DNA of 64,000 nucleotides, from contig JANTQA010000051.1 in assembly GCA_027625915.1 (NCBI GenBank), forward strand, positions 3,906,501 through 3,970,500, given 5' to 3'. Origin of the DNA: Anaeramoeba flamelloides. Its lineage: Eukaryota; Metamonada; Anaeramoebidae. The notes below the pieces were generated by a model. It saw nothing but the letters and a program-made list of their open reading frames with translations, did no database searches and was not told the origin of the DNA. Below are positions 11,918 to 24,700 of the stretch, one piece after another. Position 1 is the stretch's first letter, and each line of letters begins with the position of its first letter. The position numbers were made by a program, and so were the translations under genes.

Positions 11918-12151
11918 ATTATAAACCAAATTTCAAAATTAGGGGCAAATTTATTATTATTGTTTTTTTTTTTTCATTTGTCTCTCAAAAAATATAATGA
12001 TTACACTATATTTTTATTTATTAATCTATATTAGTTATTATACCGAAATACTTTTGCAAAATACATTATTATTCAAAAAAAAAAAAACAATTAAACAAAT
12101 TTATTTATGATGAAAAATCTGCTCCTATTTATTGAAATTAAGCTTAGTTCA
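11918..12151. repeat. Dispersed repeat H, copy 1
   Basis: About 235 bp aligned in the same orientation with 42505-42741: CCAAATTTCAAAATTAGG, TATTTTTATTTATTAATCTA and AAATACATTATTATTCAAAA are shared. No inverted ends seen. Both copies lie near (TA)n tracts. Confidence 0.6.
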
Positions 12152-14159
12152 AAAAAAAAACACTTTATATACTAAGTGTAAATTTTGAAGTGAGCAAATT
12201 CATAACTTCTAATGACTGTGTTTGTTCTCTCTTTGAATGAGAAGTTACGAATTTATCCACTTTAAAATTCTTTCTTTAACGTATATAGGCTTACCTTTCT
12301 ATAACTTAATCCGGAACAATATATCCATTAAAATAATTTTTTTTTCTATTTTTTTCAATTTATCAGTATACTAAAAATTTTATTTAATTCACATGGCATA
12401 TTTATTAAAAAATTAAAATAATGAAATGACCAAACATTAATTCCCAACAAAAAGGAATTTAATAATACCAATTGATGTGAAAAAAATCTAAAATGTTTTT
12501 GAATCAAATTGTCTTTAGATTATTCATTGAAATCAAATTTCCTGATGAATGTCAAATATTACACACTTTGGAAAGTTAACTCTTTCTTTTCAAACTTGAG
12601 CGAATCTTGTAAAAAAAGTTCCTTTAAATTCAAATTTATTTTTATACAAAATTTATGTCCAAAAATTAAAAGTAATTTACCTTCATTTTCGAAATTTTTT
12701 CCTTAAACAAACTTGATCTTTCATTCATTTTCAAATATATTGAAGAAAACTTGATAGCAAATAATATTCTGTACTGCCAATGGGGTTCATGTGTTTTTTT
12801 TTTTTCGTTGAAAATTATGTTTGAATGAAAAAAAAAACCAATTTGATTAAACTAGACGTTAAATCAACTGTTAATTCATTATTTTGATTTCAATAAATTT
12901 CCAAACTCTTTTACTAAAAATTGAAAAAAAAATAAAAATATTTTCAAAGTTTTATTATTATTTAGTTACTAAAATCAAAATCATTTTAAAAGAAATTCAA
13001 ATGGTGTGAAGTCGCTTGATTTTCTTGGGAATTTGAAACAAATCAAGAAAACCATTTTATTTGTTAATAAAAAAATGGAAATTTAATTGCACTTTTTAAC
13101 TGAAAAAATAAAAATCCCTTTTATTCACCACCAAATGGAACACATACCACAAAACTAAAACAAATTTAAAAATTAAATGGAAATTAAAATTATTCTTTCT
13201 ATCGTGTTGATCATTGAAATTTATCATTTACAAACTTTCTTCAACCAAAAAAAAAATGATAAAATCTAACCACTATCAAGCATTCAAGCTTTAAATGGTT
13301 TTCATTAAAGAGTATATTTTCAATTTTTCAAATCCACTTGGTAATAAATAATCTCAAAAATTAAATCTCATTGATTAATTACAAAGTACATTTCATCTTA
13401 TGTCTGTCCAAGATTTAATTTTTGCAAGAATATTTCTTCAAAAAAAGCAATTAAATTCTACTTTTCAGTTATGATATAAACTAAATAAATTATTTATCCT
13501 TTAGAATTGAAAAGTGTAAATGGTTGTTTTCTAATTAAAAAAATATTAAAAAAAAAATAAATACTCCACAAGTTTTTTAAAATTGTAGTATTTCCAGGCA
13601 TTTAATTTTTCAAAACAAATCTATTTTGTATAAATCTCTTCTAATCAAAAAAATAGATTATCAAAATTTAGTTAACCAAGTTCAATTCAAATTTCCATGT
13701 ATATTCTAAATTCCAATTTCAAATAAATAGATTTTTATTTATGTTTCACAATAAATCAAAATATTTTCTATTTATGATCTCAGGTATTGTTTTTGGCTTT
13801 ATTATTTTTTTGATCAAGAATTCTCATTCAATTTTTGATATTTAAATAAGTAGCTAAAATTATGTTTGGTGTTGATTACTGGAAATTACAAAAAATAAAA
13901 AATACAGAAATTAAAAGTAAAAGTCATGTATTTTTACTGGAACAAAAAAAAAAAATAAAATTAGAAATTAGGTCTTTGATTTAAATCATAGGCGTATTTA
14001 TTAATACTCGGGAGTAAAAGAAAAAGAAAACATTTGGGAAAACTTTAAAAGTATACTATATTTAAATTACACTTGTACTAATATAAATATATTGAAAAAA
14101 GGATTGTTTATTATTATTATTAAACCGAGGAGTTGTTAATTCCTCTTATTTACCCGTTA

Positions 14160-14640
14160 GGTTTTCCGGGATTCAAAAGAATGAAGAAAAATCAAAGATT
14201 TTACTCAATTCTTTTGAATTATGGAAAAAAATCAAAAGTTTTACTCCATTCTTTTAAATTCTGGGAAAACTAGGCACTCTACGGCACTCTACGGCACTCT
14301 ACGACACTTGAAGACACGATTGTTTATTAATATTATTCTAATTTGAAATTATTTTTAAATATTTTTGAGGAGTGCCGTAAAGTGCCTAAGTTTTTTTTAT
14401 TTTTGAAATAAAAAGAAAATTTATTTAATTTTCATTTAATTTCTAAAATCAAAAAAAAAACTAACGAACATTTCCCACAATTTAAAGGAATAAGGAAAAT
14501 CAAATATTTTACTCAATTCTTTTGAATTCTGGAAAAGCTAACGGCGGATTTTTTTTATTTTTTGAAATAAACCAAAAATTTCCTAAATTTTCTTTTAATT
14601 TCAAAAATTAAAAAAAAAACCTAACGACGTTTCCAACTGT
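14160..14640. repeat. Two adjoining hairpin modules with GTGCC ends
   Basis: Contains CCAGAATTC...GAATTCTGG type palindromes (about 14165-14265 and 14475-14535), AAATAAACC...-type palindromes, and GTGCCGTAAAGTGCC at 14370. The two modules meet head to head around the LINE 3' tail (14273-14367). Short AACCTAACG/CGTTAG motifs separate the units. Confidence 0.6.
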
Positions 14641-15230
14641 TGCTGTTTTCTAGTTGCTTGATTCCATATTTATCAAGTTCAATTTCTAATTCTTTTATGT
14701 TGTTTGATTGCCGGTTAATACTTTCTACTTACTGTTCTCTGAATTTAAGATTATTTACTATTTCATTGAAATCGTAAAATTTTAGTTTTTGAATTAGTTA
14801 AAGTTTCTTTTATATATCGTGATTCTTGCCAAGTCAATTTTTGCCACGGTTTTATAAATAAGCCTAGGGAAGTGTGGACTAATTAAATAAAAATTTTGTT
14901 ATTTTTTTTATTTATCCACGGATCTACATCTATTGAATTGAAATCTTTTTGTGTTAGATCAAATATTTCTAATCCATATAATAGTTGACTATGTAATAAG
15001 GCTTTAAAAATATGAATTTTTAATCCATTAGTAAAATTATTTTGTTGTGATATATTGATTAATTTTTTTAAATTGGTTTTAACTTTATCAAGATTAAATT
15101 TGAGAATAAATTTGTTTATCTAGCCAAATATACAGAGATATAAAATTTCTTTTGTAATTGTAGTTTTTTTAGTTTTATCCTTATTCGGATTCATTCCAAA
15201 ATCTCTAATATTTAAAAACCAATCTTTTTT
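14270..15230 (-). mobile_element. LINE relic copy 2, 5'-truncated
   Basis: Minus-strand remains of the RT C-terminal part: NIRDFGMNPNKDKTKKTTIT, NLDKVKTNLKKLINISQQNN, then HIFKALLHSQLLYGLEIFDL and KDFNSIDVDPWINKKNNKIF. The LLYGLEIF block is typical of the end of non-LTR RTs. It begins abruptly at about 15230, where BEACH-gene coding traces start, as expected of 5'-truncated LINE insertion. The 3' end has a perfect 10-bp tandem repeat (GGCACTCTAC on the + strand, about 3.3 units at 14273-14305). Roughly four reading-frame breaks in the part seen. Confidence 0.7.
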
Positions 15231-15770
15231 ATGAAAGGATCTCGAATAGAAATAAATTATCAAGAGGAAAAAATCTATAAAATCCTTAAAGTTTTGATTG
15301 ATAAAGAATTGATCGAAAGTTTATTTTTTAAATTTTTTTCAAGATTTTCTATTTTTTTTTTTCATAAAAAAAAGAAAAGAATTTTAGGAATTATGAAAAA
15401 AAAAACAATAATAACTTTAAAACACATGGCCAAATAGTAAAATTAGAATTTTCTCTTCAAATGGACTTTTAATAATTGTTTGAAAAAATAAATTATTTAG
15501 GAAACATATTAAATTTATATTCATTTGTTTTATATTATTTCCATTTGAATAGAATCAAAAAAATTAAAAACAAATTCAAAAAAGGACGAAAAAAAATATT
15601 TATTAAAAAAAGATCAAAAAGAAAAACAAGAAGAACAAGAGAAAAAAAACACACGGAAAGAAGAATATAAAAAAGAAACAAAAAAAGAAAACAAAATTCA
15701 AGAATACCGAGAAGAACAAGAAGAAAATAAAGAACAAGGAGAACAAGAAGAACAAGAAGAAAATAAAGAA
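15231..15770 (+). CDS. Probable disrupted N-terminal part of the BEACH gene
   Basis: Three overlapping coding-like stretches in different frames lie between the LINE relic and the long first exon. 15231-15437 has a helical, Lys/Ile-rich reading including KILKVLIDKELIESLF. 15476-15570 includes INYLGNILNLYSFVLYYFHL. 15549-15770 is Lys/Glu/Gln-rich and runs in frame into the methionine at 15771. Together they read like one protein broken at A/T runs near 15430-15475 and 15545-15590. The ATG at 15771 is therefore probably internal rather than the true start. Inference only; transcripts would decide. Confidence 0.45.
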
Positions 15771-18086
15771 ATGGGATTGTTTTGTTTTGAATTATTAATT
15801 TCTTTCAAGGCCGTTGCATTATTTTGTTCTGAGATTCCAGTACATCAAATTTTAATAAAGAATGGGTTATTTCATTTATTTCAAAGTTATTTCCAAACAT
15901 TTCTCCAAGTATTAAAAATATTAAAAAAAAAGATCCAAATACTAAATTTCAAAGGAAACAAAAAATTATGTTTCAATTCAAGTGCATTATTTTTATTTTT
16001 CCAAAAAGCATTTTCATCAATATTAGAGGTTTTGTTTTTATTTATCATTAATCCAAATTTATTAATAAATGTATTGATTGATCATGGATTATTTCAAAGT
16101 TTATTTGAATTATTTAGTGAGTTATATAAATTAAAAAATATTTCATTATTTAATTCTCATTTTATTTCCCAAATCAAAAAGCAAATTATTCGTTTTCTAA
16201 GTTCAATATTACCATTTTACGAAAATGATCCAACGGACAGTTTTAAATTTCTTATTCAAAAATTATTTAAATTATTTACTCTTAATAATTTACCAGTAAA
16301 TAATTTAATAGACATAAAATTAAATAAAAATTTCCTCAATGAAATTATTAAAAAAAAGAAAGGCAACATTTTAATTGATCTTGATATTTTGAAATTACAA
16401 AATAAAAAATTAACAAAAGAAAAAGAAGAAACGGAATATTATAATTTATCTTTAAATTTAATACAACTATTACCAGACTTACAAAGGATTTACCAATCAA
16501 TTTCATCGTTTTTAATAAAAGAAACAAATTTCAACAATTATCTATTGGATTTGATTGTTTGGATTATTGAAAAATTCCCAATAAAAATGAATTTAAATGA
16601 TAATCAAAAAATCCTTGCAAACTCCATTGGAATAGAAAATAACCCTAAATTCAATACCAACGAGAATGTTAACAACAACGGCAGTAATAATAATAATAAT
16701 AATTCTGGGGATGATCAAAATGATCATATAAAAATTGAAATAAAATCCCATTTATTAAATGAAAAAAAGATGAAATTGGTATATTTACAAGAACAACACT
16801 TTATTATTAACAACGAAAATTTAGATGACATATTTTTCCAATTAAAGCAATTAATTCAAAAAAGTGTTTGTAATGAAAAATTAATAAAGAAAAACGAAAA
16901 TTATTTATTAATAAAAAAAATTATTCAAAAGTTTTTTTATTTCTTTAAACAAAAAAATTTAACAAATTATTTGCAAACCAAATTTAATCATTTTCATATT
17001 CGTTTAAAAACAAAAATGCCATTAATACAGTTTTACCTTTTAAAACTCATTTATTTAAATTTTAATAATTTAATTATCCCTGAAACCATATATCAATTAT
17101 TTGAAAATCATAATGTTTGGGAAACAATTTTTTTTACAAAAATTTTTTTCCACCAATTAAATCCTCAGCATTATTCTGATCCACAAGTTTTGAGTGCATT
17201 TGAAAATTTGGAATCAATTGTTTTAAATCTGTTTACTCATTTTGTATTAATTAGCCCAGAAATTAATTTTGAATTAAACAATTGGCTATCTTTTTTTCAA
17301 AAATGCAATAAGAATGAGGATTTACAATTATTATTACTAAATTCTTTAGTAACAATATTTCAACATAAACCAACTGAAACACGAAATTGGTTATATCATT
17401 CAAAAGCTATTTTAATAATAATTAAAATAATTAATAATAAATTATTACAAACAAATATCTCAAATCGGAATCGTAATAATAATAACAACAACAATAGTAA
17501 AAAGTACCAAAATAATAATAATAGCGGCAGCAGTAATAATAATAATAATAGCAATAACAATAACACCACCAACAATAATAACAGTTATAAAGACATAAAT
17601 AATATTGGAAATATTAAAAAGAATTTAAATAAGAAATTATCAATTATTAGTTTACAGATTTTTGATTATTTTTTAGGAAATATTGGAATGAGAAAAATAT
17701 TAAATAATACTGCCATGAATAATAACAATTTAGAAAATTATCATAGCAAAATTTTTAATTGTTTGATAAATTTGTTAAAAATTGAATCAACAAAAAATTT
17801 TTCTTTGTATCATATAATATTATTCTTAAAAGAAATTAAACAGTTTCCAATTAATCAAATTTTATTTGATTCTTTGTCGAATCTATTACATTTTTTAATT
17901 ACCAATTATTACAATCACATTAAAAATAATTATAAAGGTATTTCAATTCAATTATTTATCAGAAAAATTTTTAATATGTTAAATAAAAATAAAAAACCAT
18001 TACAAAAACAAATTGTATATTCAAAATTTTTAAAAAATCTATTATTAATTTATCGAATAAATCAGCACCGAAGTATTAAGTTTCAA

Positions 18087-18119
<33 letters not shown>

Positions 18120-18144
18120 GATTATGATACTAATAATAATAATC

Positions 18145-18184
<40 letters not shown>

Positions 18185-20275
18185 TAACAACAACAACAAC
18201 AACAACAACAATAATAATAATAACGATAACAAAAATAATAGTAATACTAATAGTAATATTCAACAAATTAATCATAATAACGAAATATTACTTCAATCGC
18301 TATTATTTTTAAAAAAATGTTTTGAAAATAATATTTTTACTTTTAAAAAATTTCTATTTTAAATTTAAATCAAATTTATTTATTAATTATATTACAATAA
18401 TTTTTAAAACTGGAAATAAAAAAAAAAATATTTCAATATTTATTGGATTTATTAATATGTAATGAATTACCTTTTAATATTGAAAATAATTATACAATCC
18501 AGAATTTAGAATTAATTAAAATATTATTTAATTCATTAAAAAACGATAAAGTTTATTTCCCACAATTATTAAACATTTTTTTAAAACTTTCAAAAAAATC
18601 TTTATCGAATACAATCAATTTAAGTAAATATTTAATTGACGAATTATTTTTGAACATTTATTATAATGAAAAAGCAGGAAAAAAAAATAAGAAAACAAAT
18701 ATATTTACTGACGAATTAATTGAATTGTTTAGTTATTTGGGAAAATATTATTTAACACCTAAACAATTAAATAATATTTTTTCCAATATTAAATTACTCC
18801 CAAATGACAATTATTCAAATAAATTATTAATTATTTTAGAAAAAATTACTGATTTACGAAAAAGAAATAAATTTAAAAATTTAATTTCAATTAGTGAAAA
18901 AAAAAAAATGTTATTACCGACTGAAGAATCCTTCTTCAATTTCACAGGCAAAAATTCTTCAATAATTTTACCAAAATTAAAATATTTAGATTATAGAATT
19001 TTTTCTTTTACTTGTTGGTTATCTAATGAAGGTGATTTAAACAACCAGCCTAGAATATTTAGTTTTTTTAATAAAGGTTTTACTATTGGTTATGAATGTT
19101 ATTTAAAAAAAAAGAAAAGCCAAGTCAAAAGCAAAAGCAAAAACAAAAATACAAAAACATACACAAATGTACACCAAAACGAAAATAAAGTTGAAACTGA
19201 CAAAAACAAAAAACAAAATGAAACGATCAACCAATTAATTTTTAAAGAAATTATAAACAATAAAGCCCAAAAAATGAAATTAAATTTACCAAAAGATATT
19301 GATTTAAATAAATGGAATTTTTTTACTTTGTCGAGACAATTAAAAAATAAAAAAAATATAATTACAAGAATATATTTGAATAATCAATTATTAGTTGAAC
19401 AAAAAATGAATTCAATTTTTTTAAAAAACATTGTTATGAGATATAATCGAATAGGATGTAAATATAATAAAAAAAAACTCTTAAATGAAAATTGCTTTAA
19501 TGGTCAAATGAATTATATTAATGTATATTTCAAAACATTGAAAAGGGTAGAAATTAATTATCTTTATTATTCTAAAAAATACTTAAATCTAATTTATCAA
19601 AAATTAAATAAGAAAGTAATACTAAGATACAAAGGGAATGCAGTTTATGGTGACAAATGTGTAAATTTAAGTCCTCATTATAATTACACTAATGGGCAAT
19701 TATTCAATGTAAATGTGCTGAACATTCAATTTCCAGAAAAAATTTTATTTTCCATTGGAGGTATTCGAAATATTTTCCCATTGTTTATCAAAAAAAAACA
19801 AAAATTGATTAATAATAATTCTCTAAATAATAACAATAATTTGAATTTTAAAAAAACCATTTTAATTTTAATTAATTTATTAATTCACAAATCTATACAA
19901 ATTAATTTTTTTAAATATTAATGGGTTTAAAATTTTATCATATTTATTTTTTAATTTATTAGACCCAAAAGTTATTAATAAAGAAATATTAAACCATTTC
20001 GTTGATAATTTTGATTCTTTTTACAAATAAAACATTATATTATTTTTTAAAAAAATTTTATACTGAATAATAATTTATGGATAAATACAACAATTAAAAT
20101 TCAAATTAAAATAATGAAAATCTTAAATATTTATTTATTTACTTTAAATAAGAAATATTTTAATAAACTAAAATTTCAAAAAATTATAGATTTTTTTTAA
20201 AATTTTTTTTTTAAATTATTCAAAAATTTTAGAAATAAATGGATACGATAAAAATAATAAGAAGAATAATAATAA

Positions 20276-20326
<51 letters not shown>

Positions 20327-21677
20327 TAATAAGAATAATAATAATAATAATATTAATAATAAGAATAAGAATAATAATAATAATAATAATGAAAATACAA
20401 TCATTAAATTGAATAAATTAATAAATATAATGATGAATTTAATTGAAAAAATTTTAGTAAAAAAAAAATGTAATTATGATAATTTAATTATAATCTTAAA
20501 TTTATTATTGCCAATTAATAATATTACAATTTTAAAAAAAAATTTTCTTTGATTTTTAAATTAATTATTACAAATTCGATAATTAATTTAAATGATCAAT
20601 TGTTATATAATTTATTGGATTATTTTATTTATTTTTTCATAAAAAAACCAATTGAATTGAATAAATTAATTATCATGATTATCATAAAAATTGTAATAAG
20701 AATTAAAAAGGTTAATTTTAAGGTTACAAGCCTAAAAATATTATCAACTTGTTTATCGAAAATTGAACCTAATTATTACTCAATAGATTTATTGAATTTT
20801 TTTTTGTTGAATAAAAACCCCGATAATAACAACATTAATAATAAGAATAAAATCGTTAAGAATAAAAATACCAAATATATGATCTCTGGTAGTAAAAGCA
20901 TAGGTAGCTTTGACACTTATCACGACAATCGAAAAGATAATAGCACTAATAACAAACACAAAGGTATTAATAAAATGAGAATTAATATAAATTTCCAGGA
21001 TAGCAAATTTATTAAAATCATCTTAAAATCAATTAACAATCAAATCAATTCTTTTAGTTTAGATTTACTAAGTGAAATTTTAGGGGTTATTCGATATAAT
21101 TCAATTAATAGTGTAGAATTATTTACCAATATTCTTGAATGGCCACACTTATTATTGAATTTGATTGATTTTAATTTGTTGATTAATAATAAATATAAAC
21201 CACTTATTTCAATCCCAACAATCTTAAATAAAATTATTGAAAAAATTGAAATTAAGAAATTTCAAAAAATATTACAAGAAAAAAATAAAATGAAAATTAA
21301 AGTAAATGAGATCATTATTAAAATATTTTCTCAAATATTTTTAAATTTTGTATTAAAAAAAAAAGAAGGTTGGTATAATGTGGTGAATATTATTTATATC
21401 ATTGAAAAAATCACCCTTAAAAACCCAATACGTTTTCAAATTACTTTAATTAAATTAATCCTTGGTCATTTTCTTGATTCTTTATTAAACGTAATCAATT
21501 CCATAATAAATAATACTACAAATAGTAAAAATATTTATAATAAAATTGAAAAAAAAATACCTCAATTATTCCCCAATTTATTTAAATTTATTGAAACCAT
21601 TGAACAATATATAATCACTATTCAATTTAAAATCAACGGTTACAGCCGCAGCAGCAGTGATAACAGCGATAAAAACA

Positions 21678-21740
<63 letters not shown>

Positions 21741-24700
21741 TCAGTGAAAATAATCATAACAATATCAATAACAAAAATAATAACGATAATTTATTGGCGA
21801 ATGAGATTTATTATTATTTAATTTTTGGTGAATTATTTGAAAAAATTTTTTTATTATTTCAAACTTTAAGATTTTTTGATCATAAAATGATCCAAATTTT
21901 ATCTCTTCAAAATAAATCAAAGGTTAATAAAAAATCTTATAATGACAATATAAACGATATACTAACTAATAATCATAATCATACCATTACTAAAAATGGA
22001 GAAATTGATAATTTAATAAATAATATTTTAATTTTTTATTGTTTAGGACTAAGAAAATCACACTTTAATATAAATATTTTAAATTCATTTAATAAATTAA
22101 ATCCATATTTTTCGCAAAAATCGTTTGGCAAATCAAAACATGTGAAAAAAAGTGTATTATTTATTTTTTATAGTTTAATGAAAGAATTGCAAGAAACGCC
22201 AAAATTAAATAATTATGAAAAAGTGCATAGTTTTATTCAAAACCATCATCAAAATTTGAACATATTTATGAATAATCAAAATTCTAATGATTTTAATTTG
22301 CTGACTAATAATCAAAAAATTTTAAATTATCTTGAGAATTCACAAAATAAATTAGATAAAAAATTATTAAATTCATTCATTAATGAAAATTATCAAAAAA
22401 CGATCTCAAAATTTTTTTCTGAAAAATTTTTTACTAATTATAATGAATTAATTAATCAAGGTAAAAATTTTAATAATTTGATACAAATTATAAAAAATCA
22501 ATATTTAATTGACATTAACATTTTAAAAAGAAACAATGCGAACAATTTGATTCAAGACAATATATTAAAAAATAAATTTCAAAATTTAAATATCCAACCC
22601 AAAATTGATGGTGAAAACAAAAGATTATTTAATTTAAAATTCAAAATTAAAAAAAAAAATATCCAAATTTCGAAAAATTTAATTCAATGGGAAAGGAATT
22701 TATTAGTCAAATACCACTGTACCACTTCAGGGAAAATACCCGGAATTGGCTGGAAATTAGATAATACAACAAATGGCTTATTCATGAGAAAAAAATTAAA
22801 AATTAACTGGAAGCATACGCCACATTTAAATAAAAACCATTGCCCAGATATAAAACATATAAAGAATGGAGTGAAAGATGAAACAATAATACCCAAATCC
22901 GCCATGATTACCTACAAATTAACCGATTTATTTTTCATCGAAAACGACTTTAAAAATAATTATGAAGAATTAAAAAATACAAATAACAGCAATAGTGATG
23001 ATTATCAAAATAATGGAAAAAATGAGATCCAAGAGAATTTTAACGAAAAGGAAATTATTTTAGAAGATAATTTTAAAAAAAATAAAATTTTATTAGCAAT
23101 ACCCACAATCCGAATCAAATTATGTTCAAAAATTAAAGGTATTATTCAAATTACTGAAAGTTCCATTTCTTTTTATATTTATAATAAAAATAATGAAATA
23201 TCAACAATAAAAAATTGGAATTTAACAGAAATAAAAGAAATTTGTTATAGAAGATATCTCTTAGAACATAACGCTATTGAATTTTTCTTAAATAATAATA
23301 AAAGTATATTTTTTACCTTCGAAATAAATAAAAGACAAAATTTTTGTGAAACTTTATTTCAAAAAACTTTATTAGGTAAAAAATTGAAAAATTTCCCCAA
23401 AAAATTTGAAAAAAAAAAATTGGAAAATTATACAAAGTTATGGCAAAACAGAAAAATTTCAAATTTTGATTACTTAATGTTAATAAATAAAATTTCTGGC
23501 AGAACTTATAATGATCTTTCACAGTAAGTCTTTTTTTTTTTTTTTTTTTTTTTTAATCGTTAATAATTCTTCTAATTCTTAAAATACATATATTTAATAA
23601 TACCTTTCTTGGAATCTTTTTTTTTTTTTTTTGTTAGTTTTCTTGGATTTAAGTTTTGATAATAATAATAAATTTTCATTTTTTTATGTAACTGTACATT
23701 CTATGAAAAAAATCACAAAATTTAATATTAAAGAATTAATTCAAATTAACAATAAGAATATGAATAATATCTTCAATCATTATTCTAAATAAATATTGAT
23801 TATTTGTTTTTATCATGGGTAAATGATAAAAGAAAATTATGATTTATTATGAAAATTTCCCAAAAAATATTTAGAAATTAAGGAAGTGCTGTTAAGTGCC
23901 GTAGGGTGCCTAGCTTTTCCAGAATTTGAAAGAACCGAGAAAAATCAAAGATTTTACTCAATTCTTTTGAATTCTGGAAAAGTCAACTGCGTTTTTTTTT
24001 TTTAATTTAAGAAATAAACCAAAAATTAAATAAATTTTTGGTTTATTTAAATTAAATAAAACCTAGCCACTATACGACACTTGATGACACTTGACGGAAC
24101 TTGAAGGCACTTATCAACACGAATTTTCATTGATATTATTAGTATATCAAATGATTTTTAAATATTCTTTACCTTTCTACCCATGAATATTTATTATTAA
24201 CTTTTGTTTAAATTATTTAGATTTACCACTAATAATTTTAAATTTCCTATTTCGAATTAATATTTTCATCCTTTTTTTTGGCACAAAATTTTAATTGTTG
24301 TGAAATGTTTTCAAAACCCAGAATTTCTAATTTTTTTATTTTGAGTTTATATCTTCTTTTGTAGACTGAAATTCTGGTTTGATCAAGTTTTGCTTCAGTT
24401 TTATAGATTATATTTGGGGAATATGAATTAATTTTTGAAAATTTTGTTACTTTTTTTATTTATCCAAACACCAATTATCAAAATATTTCTGAGTTAGATT
24501 AAAAATAACTAATCCATAAAATAACTAGCTCAATGTACAACATTGATATAAACATTTGTAATTTTATACCAAGTTGTCTTGTTTTTTTTTTTTTTTTTTT
24601 GGACAAAAATAAGATTTATTTTTTTAAAACTTTTTTGTAAATGTTTTTCTTTTTCAAGCAATTTTTTCTAAATATTTAATTTTTGAAAGTTTTTAATTAT

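Larger units (their letters stand above)
10084..14159. other. 4-kb intergenic stretch, almost featureless
   Basis: Apart from repeat H, a short direct duplication and two TA-rich tracts, no gene or element was recognised. Several short open frames have no convincing protein character. Confidence 0.55.

Noticed and set aside
14273-14318. Regular 10-bp repeats considered as a CRISPR-like or telomere-like array
   Set aside because: No spacers, eukaryotic context, only a few units, and found at the end of LINE relics.
18045-18275. Open frames coding long Ile/Val or Leu runs opposite and beside the AAT tract (also 20216-20404)
   Set aside because: They are the other frames of triplet repeats that code poly-Asn in the BEACH gene.
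18362-18442. A short intron between the first two long BEACH segments
   Set aside because: No GT...AG pair in this interval gives compatible phases; a neighbouring frame remains open instead.
19900-20060. Programmed Euplotes-like frameshifting
   Set aside because: Only one switch has AAA-TAA; the others fall on plain homopolymers, so indels are simpler.
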